The notes below the pieces were generated by a model that saw nothing but the letters and a program-made list of their open reading frames with translations, was not told the origin of the DNA and did not search any database. Below, in pieces: positions 47,020-55,194 of a stretch of 64,000 bases of DNA. This DNA comes from Moraxella osloensis. GTDB lineage: Bacteria; Pseudomonadota; Gammaproteobacteria; Pseudomonadales; Moraxellaceae. The position numbers were made by a program, and so were the translations under genes. Location of the stretch: positions 186,001 to 250,000 of the forward strand of contig NZ_CP014234.1 of assembly GCF_001553955.1 (NCBI RefSeq), written 5' to 3'. How positions within the stretch are numbered: position 1 is the first letter of the stretch; every line of letters starts with the position of its first letter.

Positions 47020-48534
47020 TCAAGATGAGCAGCTAACGCATATTTCAGGCGCATCTGCCGACGGTGGCTCGCTGTCACTTGGCTTGGCTAATGCACTGAC
47101 TTGGTAAGGATTAGCCAATAGCTGATACAGTCTATCCACCTCACTCATGTCATTTTGTTCAGCTAATTCAATGGCTTGCTGTGCCATGCTGTTTCTTAGC
47201 ACATACACGGGATTGTGGCTCATTACCAACTGCAAAGAATCCTGCTGTAATTTGGTATGATAGATAGCAATCCAATCCGCTAAGGTGGCATTGGGTTGAC
47301 CGTTACCGCTGTTAATTGAAATTTTCAACTGATTAAGTAAATTAAATTCATGTAATAGGTTTAATTTATCATTAGGCCTGGCGTCAGCAACGATCGCTAC
47401 TAGCGCTCGCAAGCTATTGGTAAAGTCAAGTTTGTTTTGCTGCATGATCTCTAAGTACTGCAAAGCGAAGTCACAGTTTTCTTCACTGATGGCTAAGCCA
47501 AATTTTTGGCAGAGACCTTGCTGATAGTACTGATAAAAAATCTCACCAAAACTGTCTAAAATGTCGGTTAACTGCTCGCGCGACAAGGTTTCTGGCGGGT
47601 GATTGGCGGTCAGTTTTTCGCCATTAAGGCGTAAAAATAAGGTAATCAGACGTGACAAATTCCAAAGTCCAATGGATGGCTGGTTTTGATAAACATAACG
47701 CCCGTTGTAATCAGAATGGTTATTGATCCAAATCGGATTAAAGCGCTCCATAAAACCGTAAGGACCAAAATCGATGGTCGCACCCGTGATGGATAAATTG
47801 TCGGTATTCATGACCCCATGGGCAAAGCCAATCAGCTGCCAGTCGGCAATGGTTTTGGCGGTTTTATCGACGACTTGCCGCAAAAAATCTTGAATGGGCG
47901 TGTCACTGTCAAAACACGAGTTAAAATAGGTTTTGATGACATAACGGGTAAAATACAGCAATAAATCAGGCGCATAATTTGCCACCCATTCAAAATGCCC
48001 AAAGCGGACATGACAATCTGCGGTACGTAGTAGCGCAGCCCCGCGTTCACGTGTCTCACGGTTGACAGGGGTATCTGAAACCACAAAGCCCAGCGCGTTG
48101 CTAGAGCGAATGCCCAAGCAATTAAGCGCATGACCTGCCAAATACTCTCGCACTACGCTTCGAATCACCGCACGACCATCCCCCATGCGCGAGTAGGGGG
48201 TTAATCCTGCCCCTTTCAGATGCAAATCGGTCAACTCTCCGTCTTTATCTATTACCTGCGCGAGTAATAGACCACGACCATCGCCTAATTGCCCTGCCCA
48301 TTGCCCAAATTGGTGTCCAGCATATGCCATGGCTAACGGTTCAAAGCCGTCGGGAACGATGTCACCGCCCAAGATTTTGACCCAATGCTGTATTAAAAAT
48401 TCATCATCTACCCAACCAATTTGGCGGGCGACTTGCGGGTTAAAATGCCCTGCTTGTGGGTTGGTGAGTGGTTTGGGAGGTTGTTTATGATACAGTCTTG
48501 GGTCAAGCGTGGCATACGAGTTTTCGATTTTCAT
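47020..48534 (-). CDS. selO: Protein adenylyltransferase SelO (YdiU)
   Basis: Pseudokinase-fold enzyme that transfers AMP to Ser/Thr/Tyr residues, linked to redox stress in E. coli. Seen: AGHQFGQWAGQLGDGRGLLL, LKGAGLTPYSRMGDGRAVIRSVVREYL, RETRERGAALLRTADCHVRFGHFEW, FAHGVMNTDNLSITGATIDFGPYGFM, and the C-terminal CVSCSS, where eukaryotic SelO carries selenocysteine; here both are ordinary cysteine codons. The 504 residues are slightly more than E. coli (478). It is divergent from the RTX gene. Confidence 0.95.
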   Translation of the reverse strand: MKIENSYATLDPRLYHKQPPKPLTNPQAGHFNPQVARQIGWVDDEFLIQHWVKILGGDIVPDGFEPLAMAYAGHQFGQWAGQLGDGRGLLLAQVIDKDGELTDLHLKGAGLTPYSRMGDGRAVIRSVVREYLAGHALNCLGIRSSNALGFVVSDTPVNRETRERGAALLRTADCHVRFGHFEWVANYAPDLLLYFTRYVIKTYFNSCFDSDTPIQDFLRQVVDKTAKTIADWQLIGFAHGVMNTDNLSITGATIDFGPYGFMERFNPIWINNHSDYNGRYVYQNQPSIGLWNLSRLITLFLRLNGEKLTANHPPETLSREQLTDILDSFGEIFYQYYQQGLCQKFGLAISEENCDFALQYLEIMQQNKLDFTNSLRALVAIVADARPNDKLNLLHEFNLLNQLKISINSGNGQPNATLADWIAIYHTKLQQDSLQLVMSHNPVYVLRNSMAQQAIELAEQNDMSEVDRLYQLLANPYQVSALAKPSDSEPPSADAPEICVSCSS

Positions 48535-48834
48535 AATTTTTCCATGTTTATAGGCATGACTAATCTGGCGGTTAAATGTCCCCTGTTTAGGGCGTTTTAA
48601 GTCATTAATTGCGCTATAATAGCGCGTTAACAGCCGGCTGAAAATTTGATTAAGCTTGCTGACGTTGTTTAAAATTTATATTTTACTATACCTTTATCCG
48701 ACGATAGCGTCTGTGCAATAACTGTGCATGAGTCAATGTCGCTATAAAAGTCACTTTTTGCTGTCATCAAGCATTACTTGTTAGAAAATCCGCTTAAAAA
48801 ACTACCTAAAAAGCCATGTACTTAAAGGAAGGTT
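48535..48834. other. selO/RTX divergent region with paired palindromes
   Basis: 300 gene-free bases. A 15-bp palindrome GCGCTATAATAGCGC (48611-48625) contains a consensus -10 hexamer TATAAT (48615-48620) reading toward the RTX gene, and 5 nt later comes the palindrome CAGCCGGCTG (48631-48640). An operator overlapping a promoter would look like this. The transcript leader would be about 200 nt; I see nothing else in it. Confidence 0.5.
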
Positions 48835-50178
48835 ATGCCTGCGTTAGATCTGAACAATCCCAACAATGTCTATTTGGTTCAGTCGGGGTTTAATGTCCAA
48901 GATATCGAAAAATCGCCTACCTTGGTCAATTTGCTCAATCGATTTCAAGGTAACTTACTCATTGATGAGCAAGATACCACCGTTGGTGTCGGCGCAAAAG
49001 CCTACGGCAATACTATTCATATTGCTAAAAGTTACAAAAATTTTTTGAACATCGCCCATGAGCTAGGGCACGCAACCGGTCAATACCAACAAGTCAATAG
49101 TGATAAAGACAATTTGTATCAATTTGATACGCCACAAGCCTATGGGATGGCACGCGCCAAAGCGGAGGGTGAGGCAACTTATTATGAGTTTTTGGTGGCA
49201 AAAGAATTAGGCTATCAACGGTTTGTCAAACCCTTGTGGCTCGATAACGCGGCAAAACCGCAAGATAAAGATGTGTTTGCACAAGTTAATGAAATCATGC
49301 GCCAAGCAATCAGTGAAAACGACAAAATAACTCAATTGGCAGTGCTCAATCAGAGCATGTTGCCCAGTGGGCAGTTTCATGCGCCACTTTATACCTATGA
49401 TGAATACAATACCTTGGTGTTCTTGAATAACCGTTTTGCCATTTCGCGTATATCGCAAGATTATCAGCAAGCATTTGGCAAGCCACTGGATTGGAACAGT
49501 TATGAAGCTAAATCCCTTGCCAATAAAGCTAACCAGCATTTTGGCACCTTAGCTAATGACATCATTATCAATCACCATATTGACGGTTCTGTGCTTGGGA
49601 AGCAGGGCGTAGGGGATTTATTATGGGGTAGTCAGGGGGATGATGTGCTAGTGGGTAATAGCGGTCAAGATCGGCTGCTGGGCGGTGCTGATGATGATGT
49701 GCTCATCGGCAATGCCGGTGATGATGTGCTAGTGGGTGGCACGGGCAATGATTTATATTATTTCACCAAAGGATTTGGTCATGATACCATCATCAATGCG
49801 GGCGGTGGCAAAGATACGCTTTATCTTGCGGATAGAGCCTATGACGAGCTCAGCTTGGTCACTCAAGAAAAGCAGGACTTAACGCTGGATTTTGCAACTA
49901 GTTCGCCCAATAACAACGAGAACAACCATACGCCGACTGACGATCAACTTACCATCAAAGATTTTTATTTGGGCGGCGATAATGCCAGTTTAGCCATCGG
50001 TTTTGCAAAAAGCGGTAGCGCCAACCCTGCGACGCTGATGCCAATCCGTCAATTAACCGGTCAATTAACAAATTTTGGCTCAGTCGGGCAGCGTGATATG
50101 ACTGATTATCAGCCAGTGCTAGAAAAATCTCTTTTACAACTGGGCAAAGTCAATCTTACTGCTACAAACGACAAATAA
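48835..50178 (+). CDS. RTX-repeat protein with an HELGH metallopeptidase-like motif
   Basis: A 447-residue protein in three parts. Residues about 1-235 hold FLNIAHELGHATGQY with HELGH at 75-79, and an acidic helix ARAKAEGEATYYEF (Glu111/Glu113) suited to supply a third zinc ligand, as in gluzincins. Residues about 250-305 hold RTX calcium-binding nonapeptides (GSQGDDVLVG, GGADDDVLIG, GNAGDDVLVG, GGTGNDLYY). The C-terminus (about 310-447) contains an RTX-associated block DQLTIKDFYLGG. There is no signal peptide, consistent with type I secretion, but no transporter genes are nearby. AAGGAAGG precedes the ATG. Peptidase activity and target are inference. Confidence 0.75.
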   Translation: MPALDLNNPNNVYLVQSGFNVQDIEKSPTLVNLLNRFQGNLLIDEQDTTVGVGAKAYGNTIHIAKSYKNFLNIAHELGHATGQYQQVNSDKDNLYQFDTPQAYGMARAKAEGEATYYEFLVAKELGYQRFVKPLWLDNAAKPQDKDVFAQVNEIMRQAISENDKITQLAVLNQSMLPSGQFHAPLYTYDEYNTLVFLNNRFAISRISQDYQQAFGKPLDWNSYEAKSLANKANQHFGTLANDIIINHHIDGSVLGKQGVGDLLWGSQGDDVLVGNSGQDRLLGGADDDVLIGNAGDDVLVGGTGNDLYYFTKGFGHDTIINAGGGKDTLYLADRAYDELSLVTQEKQDLTLDFATSSPNNNENNHTPTDDQLTIKDFYLGGDNASLAIGFAKSGSANPATLMPIRQLTGQLTNFGSVGQRDMTDYQPVLEKSLLQLGKVNLTATNDK

Positions 50179-50222
50179 GCGGTTTGTCACATAAACGCAA
50201 AAAGCTACTGCAAGGAAATGCG

Positions 50223-50903
50223 ATGTTACCATTAGAAATTAAATATTTGCAAAACGCTCAATATGAACCCACCCATGCGGCAATGCTGGCGCGCGTGTTA
50301 TCGCGTATCGAGCAAAAAAAATCTACCAGCAGCGAGCAGGCGCAGCTTAGCGCTGATGAGTTATGGATTGTGGATCACGAAAATGTGTTTACACTGGGTC
50401 AAGCGGGCAAACCTGAACATATTTTGCAAAGAGATAATACCCCCATCATCCACACCGATCGTGGCGGTCAAGTCACTTGGCACGGTCATGGGCAGTTGGT
50501 GGTGTATTTTTTATTTGATTTAAATGCGTTGGGGTGGGGCGTGCGCGATTTGGTCAGTAAAGCTGAAAACATCATCATTGATGTCATCACGCCTTATTTG
50601 CCGCCAGATTTTTATGCCAAAGCGCGTGCGGATGCGCCAGGGGTGTATGTGTATAATCAAGACGATTTAGAACTTGGTAAAATTGCGTCATTGGGATTTA
50701 AGATAAAACACGGCTTTAGTTATCATGGCATCGCCATCAATGTACAAAATGATTTGACCCCGTTTCAAATGATTAACCCTTGTGGCTATGCCGGCATGAC
50801 CATGTTGCGTCTAGCAAATTTTGCGGACGTGGATTATCAAGCATTTATCCAACAATTTATCAACCGTGTCAACCAAGAACGCCAATTTAGCCTAAGCAAA
50901 TAA
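50223..50903 (+). CDS. lipB: Lipoyl(octanoyl) transferase LipB
   Basis: Transfers octanoate from acyl carrier protein to lipoyl domains. Seen: DELWIVDHENVFTLGQAG, HTDRGGQVTWHGHGQLVVY, GKIASLGFKIKHGFSYHG with the catalytic Lys, and NPCGYAGM with the acyl-thioester Cys. The frame opens with a TTG at 50184, but AAGGAA precedes the ATG at 50223, giving 227 residues. It starts 44 nt after the RTX gene; the juxtaposition is probably not functional. lipA is not adjacent. Confidence 0.95.
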   Translation: MLPLEIKYLQNAQYEPTHAAMLARVLSRIEQKKSTSSEQAQLSADELWIVDHENVFTLGQAGKPEHILQRDNTPIIHTDRGGQVTWHGHGQLVVYFLFDLNALGWGVRDLVSKAENIIIDVITPYLPPDFYAKARADAPGVYVYNQDDLELGKIASLGFKIKHGFSYHGIAINVQNDLTPFQMINPCGYAGMTMLRLANFADVDYQAFIQQFINRVNQERQFSLSK

Positions 50904-50949
50904 AATTTTACTAGCGGCTTAAATATAAGAGCCTTTAATATAACTGTCT

Positions 50950-51903
50950 TTAATTCAAGGATTGATTAGAGTAGGTAATGCCTTTAGCTTCATACACTTG
51001 GTAAGTCGCCTGCAGTAAATCATCAATATACGGATTGGATTGGTGTGCCAGTACATTCATAAAAATCGGGGTGGTCGCATCTTCGTGGCGTAGACGATGA
51101 TAATGAATTTGCTCGGTACGGACGGTTTTTAAACTATCAGGCACTAAGGTGATACCTTCACCTGCCGCCACCAAGCCCAAAGCGATTTGGATATCGCGCA
51201 CTTTGGTGGTCAAATGAGGTGACAATTGGTGGCGGGCAAACAAATACATGAGTTGATCAGTTTCGCCATTGAATAGCGGATTTTGCAGGATTGGCAAGGG
51301 CGTGCGATGATACAAAATAAGCGTATCTTCTAGCAACTCTTTAAATGCGATGCCGATATCATCCGGGCGTGATGCCAAGGGGTGCGCCATTGGCAGTGCC
51401 ACCACAAAGCGTTCATGACGTAAAAATATCTGTTGCACAAAGTTGTCACTGTGCCGAAATCTTCCAAACCCTACATCGATGTCCCCCGACTTTAGCGCTG
51501 ACATTTGCTGCTCCGAATTGATTTCGACCAGCTTGATATCCAAATTGGGATGTCGCTGTTTGACTGTAGAAATAATTTCAGGCAACAAACCGTACAGCAC
51601 TGAGGCGACAAATCCAATCGTGAGATGATTGGTTCGATGCGGCTGGGCAAAGCGCTGAGTCAACTCACGGGCTTGCTCAAGTTGTAACAATATTGGCTCA
51701 ATCTGTGCCAAAAAAAAATGTCCCGCCGCTGTTAAAGTCATTGGGCGGTGATAGCGATCCAGCAGCTCGACACCCAGCTCGCTTTCAAGTTGCTGCACAT
51801 GGCGGCTTAACGATGGCTGTGATATAGCTAAGGTTTTGGCAGCTTGGCTAAAACTGCCGGCTTTTGCCACTACCACAAAATAGGTAAGTTGGGAAATATC
51901 CAT
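50950..51903 (-). CDS. LysR-family regulator, CatM/BenM-like
   Basis: A 317-residue LysR-type regulator: N-terminal winged helix (MDISQLTYFVVVAKAGSFSQAAKTLAISQPSLSRHVQQLE, here in parts FSQAAKTLAISQPSLSRHVQ) and a periplasmic-binding-protein-like effector domain (LTIGFVASVLYGLLPEII onward, AAGEGITLVPDSLK near 255). The overall pattern resembles CatM/BenM regulators of aromatic catabolism in Acinetobacter, but no ben or cat genes are in the window and no divergent target operon is obvious. The ATG at 51903 is preferred to a TTG at 51915. The regulated genes are unknown. Confidence 0.87.
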   Translation of the reverse strand: MDISQLTYFVVVAKAGSFSQAAKTLAISQPSLSRHVQQLESELGVELLDRYHRPMTLTAAGHFFLAQIEPILLQLEQARELTQRFAQPHRTNHLTIGFVASVLYGLLPEIISTVKQRHPNLDIKLVEINSEQQMSALKSGDIDVGFGRFRHSDNFVQQIFLRHERFVVALPMAHPLASRPDDIGIAFKELLEDTLILYHRTPLPILQNPLFNGETDQLMYLFARHQLSPHLTTKVRDIQIALGLVAAGEGITLVPDSLKTVRTEQIHYHRLRHEDATTPIFMNVLAHQSNPYIDDLLQATYQVYEAKGITYSNQSLN

Positions 51904-52162
51904 ATCAATACTCAATGATCATTACAGCGTTGTGTTATCGAGGTTAAAAACTGTTTACTCATTCAATAAATGATTTATGCAACAAATTTGCGATCAAGCC
52001 AAACCGTTAAATCAATGTCACTAAATCAATGTTACAAAAAATGTCAAATTTATGTCCCAATTTCACGCTATTCTAACCAATATACTATAAAATTTGGGCA
52101 ATACTACGTTAAAAACCTTACGCTAAAAAAACAGTTTAAACCTCTAGATTAAGTTGCTCATT

Positions 52163-53263
52163 ATGGCCATCCGTCTACCCAAGCCAAAAAAAGCCCAGTC
52201 TTTACCCCCGATTGAACCCAGTTTCGATAATATGCATCAAGTTAATGAAATGCAAGCTGATGAAATAATTGAAACTGAAGCAGGTACGTCTTTTGTCACG
52301 TTAACCGAGCTGCATGAAGGCTTTAATAATCGTCGGTTTTTTGACTGGCATGGTCGCGTTAGCCGTGTTCAGTTTTTAGCGTATTCCACCTTCAATGCGT
52401 TGATAGCATTAATGCTGGTCGCTTTACTATTTGTGATGATTGGCGGCTTTCAAGGCATAGTGAATGCCAGTAGTGAGCAGTTGCCGATGAGTCTGCTTGG
52501 TGCAAGTAGTGTTGGTGTGGCGGTTTTGTTTTATCTACAGCTTGCCGTTAGCAAACGCCGCTTCAATGATCTTAACAAAACAGGGTGGCTTGCGCTATTG
52601 ATGCTAGTGCCTGGGGTAAATATCTTAGTTTACCTTTACTTGCTAGCAATCGAAGGGACGGCAGGCGCCAATTATTATGGCTTACCTGCTAGACCTGCTA
52701 GCCAATTAAAAACGGTACTGATGCTATTGATTCCGCTTTTAGTCATGTCACTCATCGGTTTGTTAACCCAAGTTGTTGTGCCCAGTTATCAAAGTTATCA
52801 AAGTTACCAAGCGATGAAAAATAATAAAGACGCTCAAAACAATGTCATTGTGACGGCAACAAATCCTATCCAATCGGCACAGATATTGCCTGCAACTGCC
52901 TCCGCTGTTGCTGCCTCGACCACTCAACCAGAGAATTTAAGAACAGAAGCGGTGGTAATTACCGGTGAGCAATTAGGAAACGGCGTGGCTTCCACCTCAC
53001 AACCCACCGCGCCAGCGAACGTCAATCCCGCTATAACCACCAATCAAGTATCAGACACGCTTGCCAATACGCCAACAGACACCGCTAATTCTAATAGCTC
53101 AAATCCCAATACCCAAAATCCTAATACCCCAAATCAAGGTTCAAATGAGCGCGCGCAGACGGGCAGCAATCCAACGGCGAATGCCACGAATAGTCAAGGG
53201 GTGGTTTCTTATGAAGACTTTGTTAAAGCCTCTGAACAACAAATATTTATCGATAGAAGTTGA
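52163..53263 (+). CDS. DUF805 membrane protein, C-terminus altered by an IS
   Basis: The DUF805 core (FFDWHGRVSRVQFLAYSTFN, KRRFNDLNKTGWLALLMLVPGVN, ANYYGLPARP) spans residues about 52-190 with four membrane segments, followed by a fifth (about 193-213) and a long Asn/Thr/Ser/Pro-rich tail (about 225-366) carrying small repeats (SYQ x3; a 15-bp unit at 53101-53130). DUF805 proteins are inner-membrane proteins of unknown role. The final codon and TGA stop come from the right end of the tnpB element at about 53260. All three frames reach a stop soon after the far end of the element, so only a few residues were probably lost. Start: ATG 52163 (a TTG lies at 52154). Confidence 0.82.
   Translation: MAIRLPKPKKAQSLPPIEPSFDNMHQVNEMQADEIIETEAGTSFVTLTELHEGFNNRRFFDWHGRVSRVQFLAYSTFNALIALMLVALLFVMIGGFQGIVNASSEQLPMSLLGASSVGVAVLFYLQLAVSKRRFNDLNKTGWLALLMLVPGVNILVYLYLLAIEGTAGANYYGLPARPASQLKTVLMLLIPLLVMSLIGLLTQVVVPSYQSYQSYQAMKNNKDAQNNVIVTATNPIQSAQILPATASAVAASTTQPENLRTEAVVITGEQLGNGVASTSQPTAPANVNPAITTNQVSDTLANTPTDTANSNSSNPNTQNPNTPNQGSNERAQTGSNPTANATNSQGVVSYEDFVKASEQQIFIDRS
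53101..53130 (+). repeat. 15-bp tandem repeat in the DUF805 gene tail
   Basis: Two 15-bp units (AAATCCCAATACCCA and AAATCCTAATACCCC) followed by a partial third; encodes NPNTQ/NPNTP. Confidence 0.75.
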
Positions 53264-53269
53264 CTTCCT

Positions 53270-53289
53270 CCCCTTGCTAAAGCAAGGGG
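53270..53289 (-). ncRNA. Right-end hairpin and likely 3' part of the omega (reRNA) guide scaffold
   Basis: The hairpin CCCCTTGCT-AA-AGCAAGGGG overlaps the tnpB stop codon (53277-53279). In this family the guide RNA scaffold is transcribed from the 3' part of tnpB through the right end, with the guide copied from the flanking DNA. Only the hairpin is visible; the RNA itself is inferred. Confidence 0.45.
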
Positions 53290-54383
53290 ATTCCTTCTAC
53301 AAGACGGTCAAGCCCGACCGCAAGAATGTTCTTACTGGCATTGATATCTCTATCATGCCATGTGCCACACGAAGCACATATCCATTCTCTTATTCCAAGC
53401 GATTTTCTACCTTTCGGACTATTGGCGGTGATTTCACCGCAACACGAACATCGCTGGGTCGTGTATCTCTCATTCACGATTTCAAAACGGCAACCTGCGT
53501 TCTCGCATTTGTAGTTCAGTTGTCGCTTGAGTTCAAACCAACCTGCATCGTAAACCGATTTGGCTAGTTTGCCTTTTTTACTATTAAATTGATTACTCTG
53601 AATATCACCGACCACGATTAGCGCATTATCTTTAACTAATTGGGTGGTGAATTTGTGTATTAGGTCTTGCCTTGTGTTTTTGATTTTGGCATGGATAGCC
53701 TTGATACGTTTTTTGTTGTTTGAGCGTTGGGCTATAGCTAATTGTTTTGCATATTTTAGCGTTTGCTTAATGGTTAGCTTGTCACCGTTTGAGGCGGTAG
53801 CACTGTCTTTAAGTCCTAAGTCAATGCCTACACTGCCTGTTCCGCATTGTGTTTTAGGGTAGTCTTTGATAGTGATACAGGCATACCAACGGTTACGGCT
53901 GTCTTGGACGACCTCAAGGGTGTTAATTTGATATAGGCTAAGGTTGTAGCTGTCCCATAGGTCGATGACCAGCTTTTGTCCTTTGGCTAAACTAAGCTGT
54001 AAGGTGGATTTTAAGCCTTTTTTACTTGTTTGGTGGGTAGCAATGTGTTTGATGGCGGATTGTTTAAAGGGTAGCCAGCCTAATGATTTACGTTTTGAAT
54101 TTGGGTTGTTGGTTCGCCAGTTTAGTTTGGCTTTTTTGAATTGCTTTCGAGCTTTGGCGTGGGTTTCATTGATGGCTTGGATGGTCTGACTGTGTAAGCC
54201 AAGTAGTTCACCGCTACCTTTGGTGTAGTCGCTTAGGTCGTAAGCACTAAAGAATTTACCAGTCTTTTTTAGGTGTTTGTAACTCAAGTCATTGACATAA
54301 TTCCATACGAAATTGACCGCACCGCTTAGGCGGTTGAGTTTATCAGTATGTTTGTCTCGTATGCGTAGCTTGAGTGTTTTCAT
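53277..54383 (-). CDS. tnpB: TnpB, RNA-guided endonuclease of an IS605-type element
   Basis: A 368-residue TnpB (OrfB). N-terminal helix-turn-helix-like domain, then the RuvC-like nuclease: first Asp in VGIDLGLKDSA, zinc ribbon CSCCG...CASCG, and last Asp in WHDRDINASKNILA. At the usual RuvC-II position, where most TnpB have Glu before Asp-Leu, this one reads IVVGDIQSNQF with Gly. A glutamate in IVNERYTTQRCSCCG is conserved in this subgroup and may be the relocated catalytic residue. The ATG at 54383 (MKTLKLRIRDKH) is the family start; the frame to 54443 is upstream end sequence. Confidence 0.88.
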   Translation of the reverse strand: MKTLKLRIRDKHTDKLNRLSGAVNFVWNYVNDLSYKHLKKTGKFFSAYDLSDYTKGSGELLGLHSQTIQAINETHAKARKQFKKAKLNWRTNNPNSKRKSLGWLPFKQSAIKHIATHQTSKKGLKSTLQLSLAKGQKLVIDLWDSYNLSLYQINTLEVVQDSRNRWYACITIKDYPKTQCGTGSVGIDLGLKDSATASNGDKLTIKQTLKYAKQLAIAQRSNNKKRIKAIHAKIKNTRQDLIHKFTTQLVKDNALIVVGDIQSNQFNSKKGKLAKSVYDAGWFELKRQLNYKCENAGCRFEIVNERYTTQRCSCCGEITANSPKGRKSLGIREWICASCGTWHDRDINASKNILAVGLDRLVEGIPLL

Positions 54384-54439
54384 GCAAATTATTTTAGCAA
54401 AATTTATGCAAGCGTTATAGTGTACAAGTTGCCTTATAT

Positions 54440-54459
54440 CCACCGCCTAAAGTCGGTGG
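54440..54459. repeat. Left-end hairpin of the tnpB element
   Basis: CCACCG and CGGTGG around an 8-nt loop, 57 nt before the tnpB start. Confidence 0.75.
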
Positions 54460-54643
54460 TTTTACGGCAACGGATAATAAATTAACTATCAGTGAGTTTA
54501 ACTATGCACGATTTACAAACGGTTTCAAATCTGCACATTTGCTAATACAAGTTAGCTAAGTATAACAAAACCACAATCAAACCTATGATTAAATAACGCC
54601 GAGATATCCCTATAATGTTACCTATCAAGAAGGGGTATTTAAC

Positions 54644-55057
54644 ATGAAGATTAACAAAATACATGACAATATAAGGAGTAGCTTAGCATCTCAAAGTTTG
54701 GCGTCTCAGTTAATTTTTGCTGACGTGCTTGAGCATGATTATCGCCAAGCAACCGTCAAATCGGTATTACCGAGTTCGACTAATCCTCAAACTTATTTGG
54801 CAGATTACTCATCTAATTTTTTTACCATAAAAGATGAGGACAATCAATTAACCAGAGACTTACGATTTAAAGATATTTTTAACAAGTCTGCAAAGTTACC
54901 AAGCAAATCATCCATAGATGATTTGGCGGATGATTTGACAACCGATAACAAAATCGATAATGAATCTTGGCGATATCATCGTAAGTGGCTTAGTGTCGTT
55001 TTTATGATTTGGTTCTTTTTGGCCGTGGGTTTATTGCTAAACGCTGCCTATTATTAA
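54644..55057 (+). CDS. Unknown protein with a C-terminal membrane anchor
   Basis: A 137-residue protein I do not recognise. Residues 1-110 are polar, with many Ser, Asp and Lys and a short internal repetition (LASQSLASQ); residues about 114-136 (WLSVVFMIWFFLAVGLLLNA) form one transmembrane helix at the extreme C-terminus, preceded by RYHRK. That is a tail-anchored layout with the N-terminus in the cytoplasm. AAGGGG precedes the ATG. It is monocistronic, with a terminator immediately after. Confidence 0.65.
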   Translation: MKINKIHDNIRSSLASQSLASQLIFADVLEHDYRQATVKSVLPSSTNPQTYLADYSSNFFTIKDEDNQLTRDLRFKDIFNKSAKLPSKSSIDDLADDLTTDNKIDNESWRYHRKWLSVVFMIWFFLAVGLLLNAAYY

Positions 55058-55090
55058 CTACAACTATTAGCTACAACAGTTTTCTAGATG

Positions 55091-55124
55091 AATCATCACA
55101 TTTCACCATGTGATGATTTTTTTT
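55091..55124 (+). terminator. Terminator after the tail-anchored protein gene
   Basis: Arms AATCATCACAT/ATGTGATGATT around TTCACC, then eight Ts. Confidence 0.93.
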
Positions 55125-55194
55125 GGCTCAAATGCATGAAAAAAGTTTTATAATGAAGTAATTGTGATAAACCAACCAGTTAAAAGGAAATCGC

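Larger units (their letters stand above)
53260..54471 (-). mobile_element. IS200/IS605-type element with tnpB only
   Basis: A tnpB gene flanked by subterminal hairpins and without tnpA. Right end: CCCCTTGCT/AGCAAGGGG (53270-53278 and 53281-53289) followed on the minus strand by GAGGAAGTCAA, the usual form of this family's right terminus. Left end: CCACCG/CGGTGG (54440-54445, 54454-54459). No terminal inverted repeats or target duplication, as expected. The left boundary (about 54471) is approximate. Transposition would need a TnpA in trans. Confidence 0.82.

Noticed and set aside
53061-53567. Plus-strand frame across the DUF805 tail and the IS end
   Set aside because: It overlaps the DUF805 gene in another frame and the antisense of tnpB; no protein family pattern.
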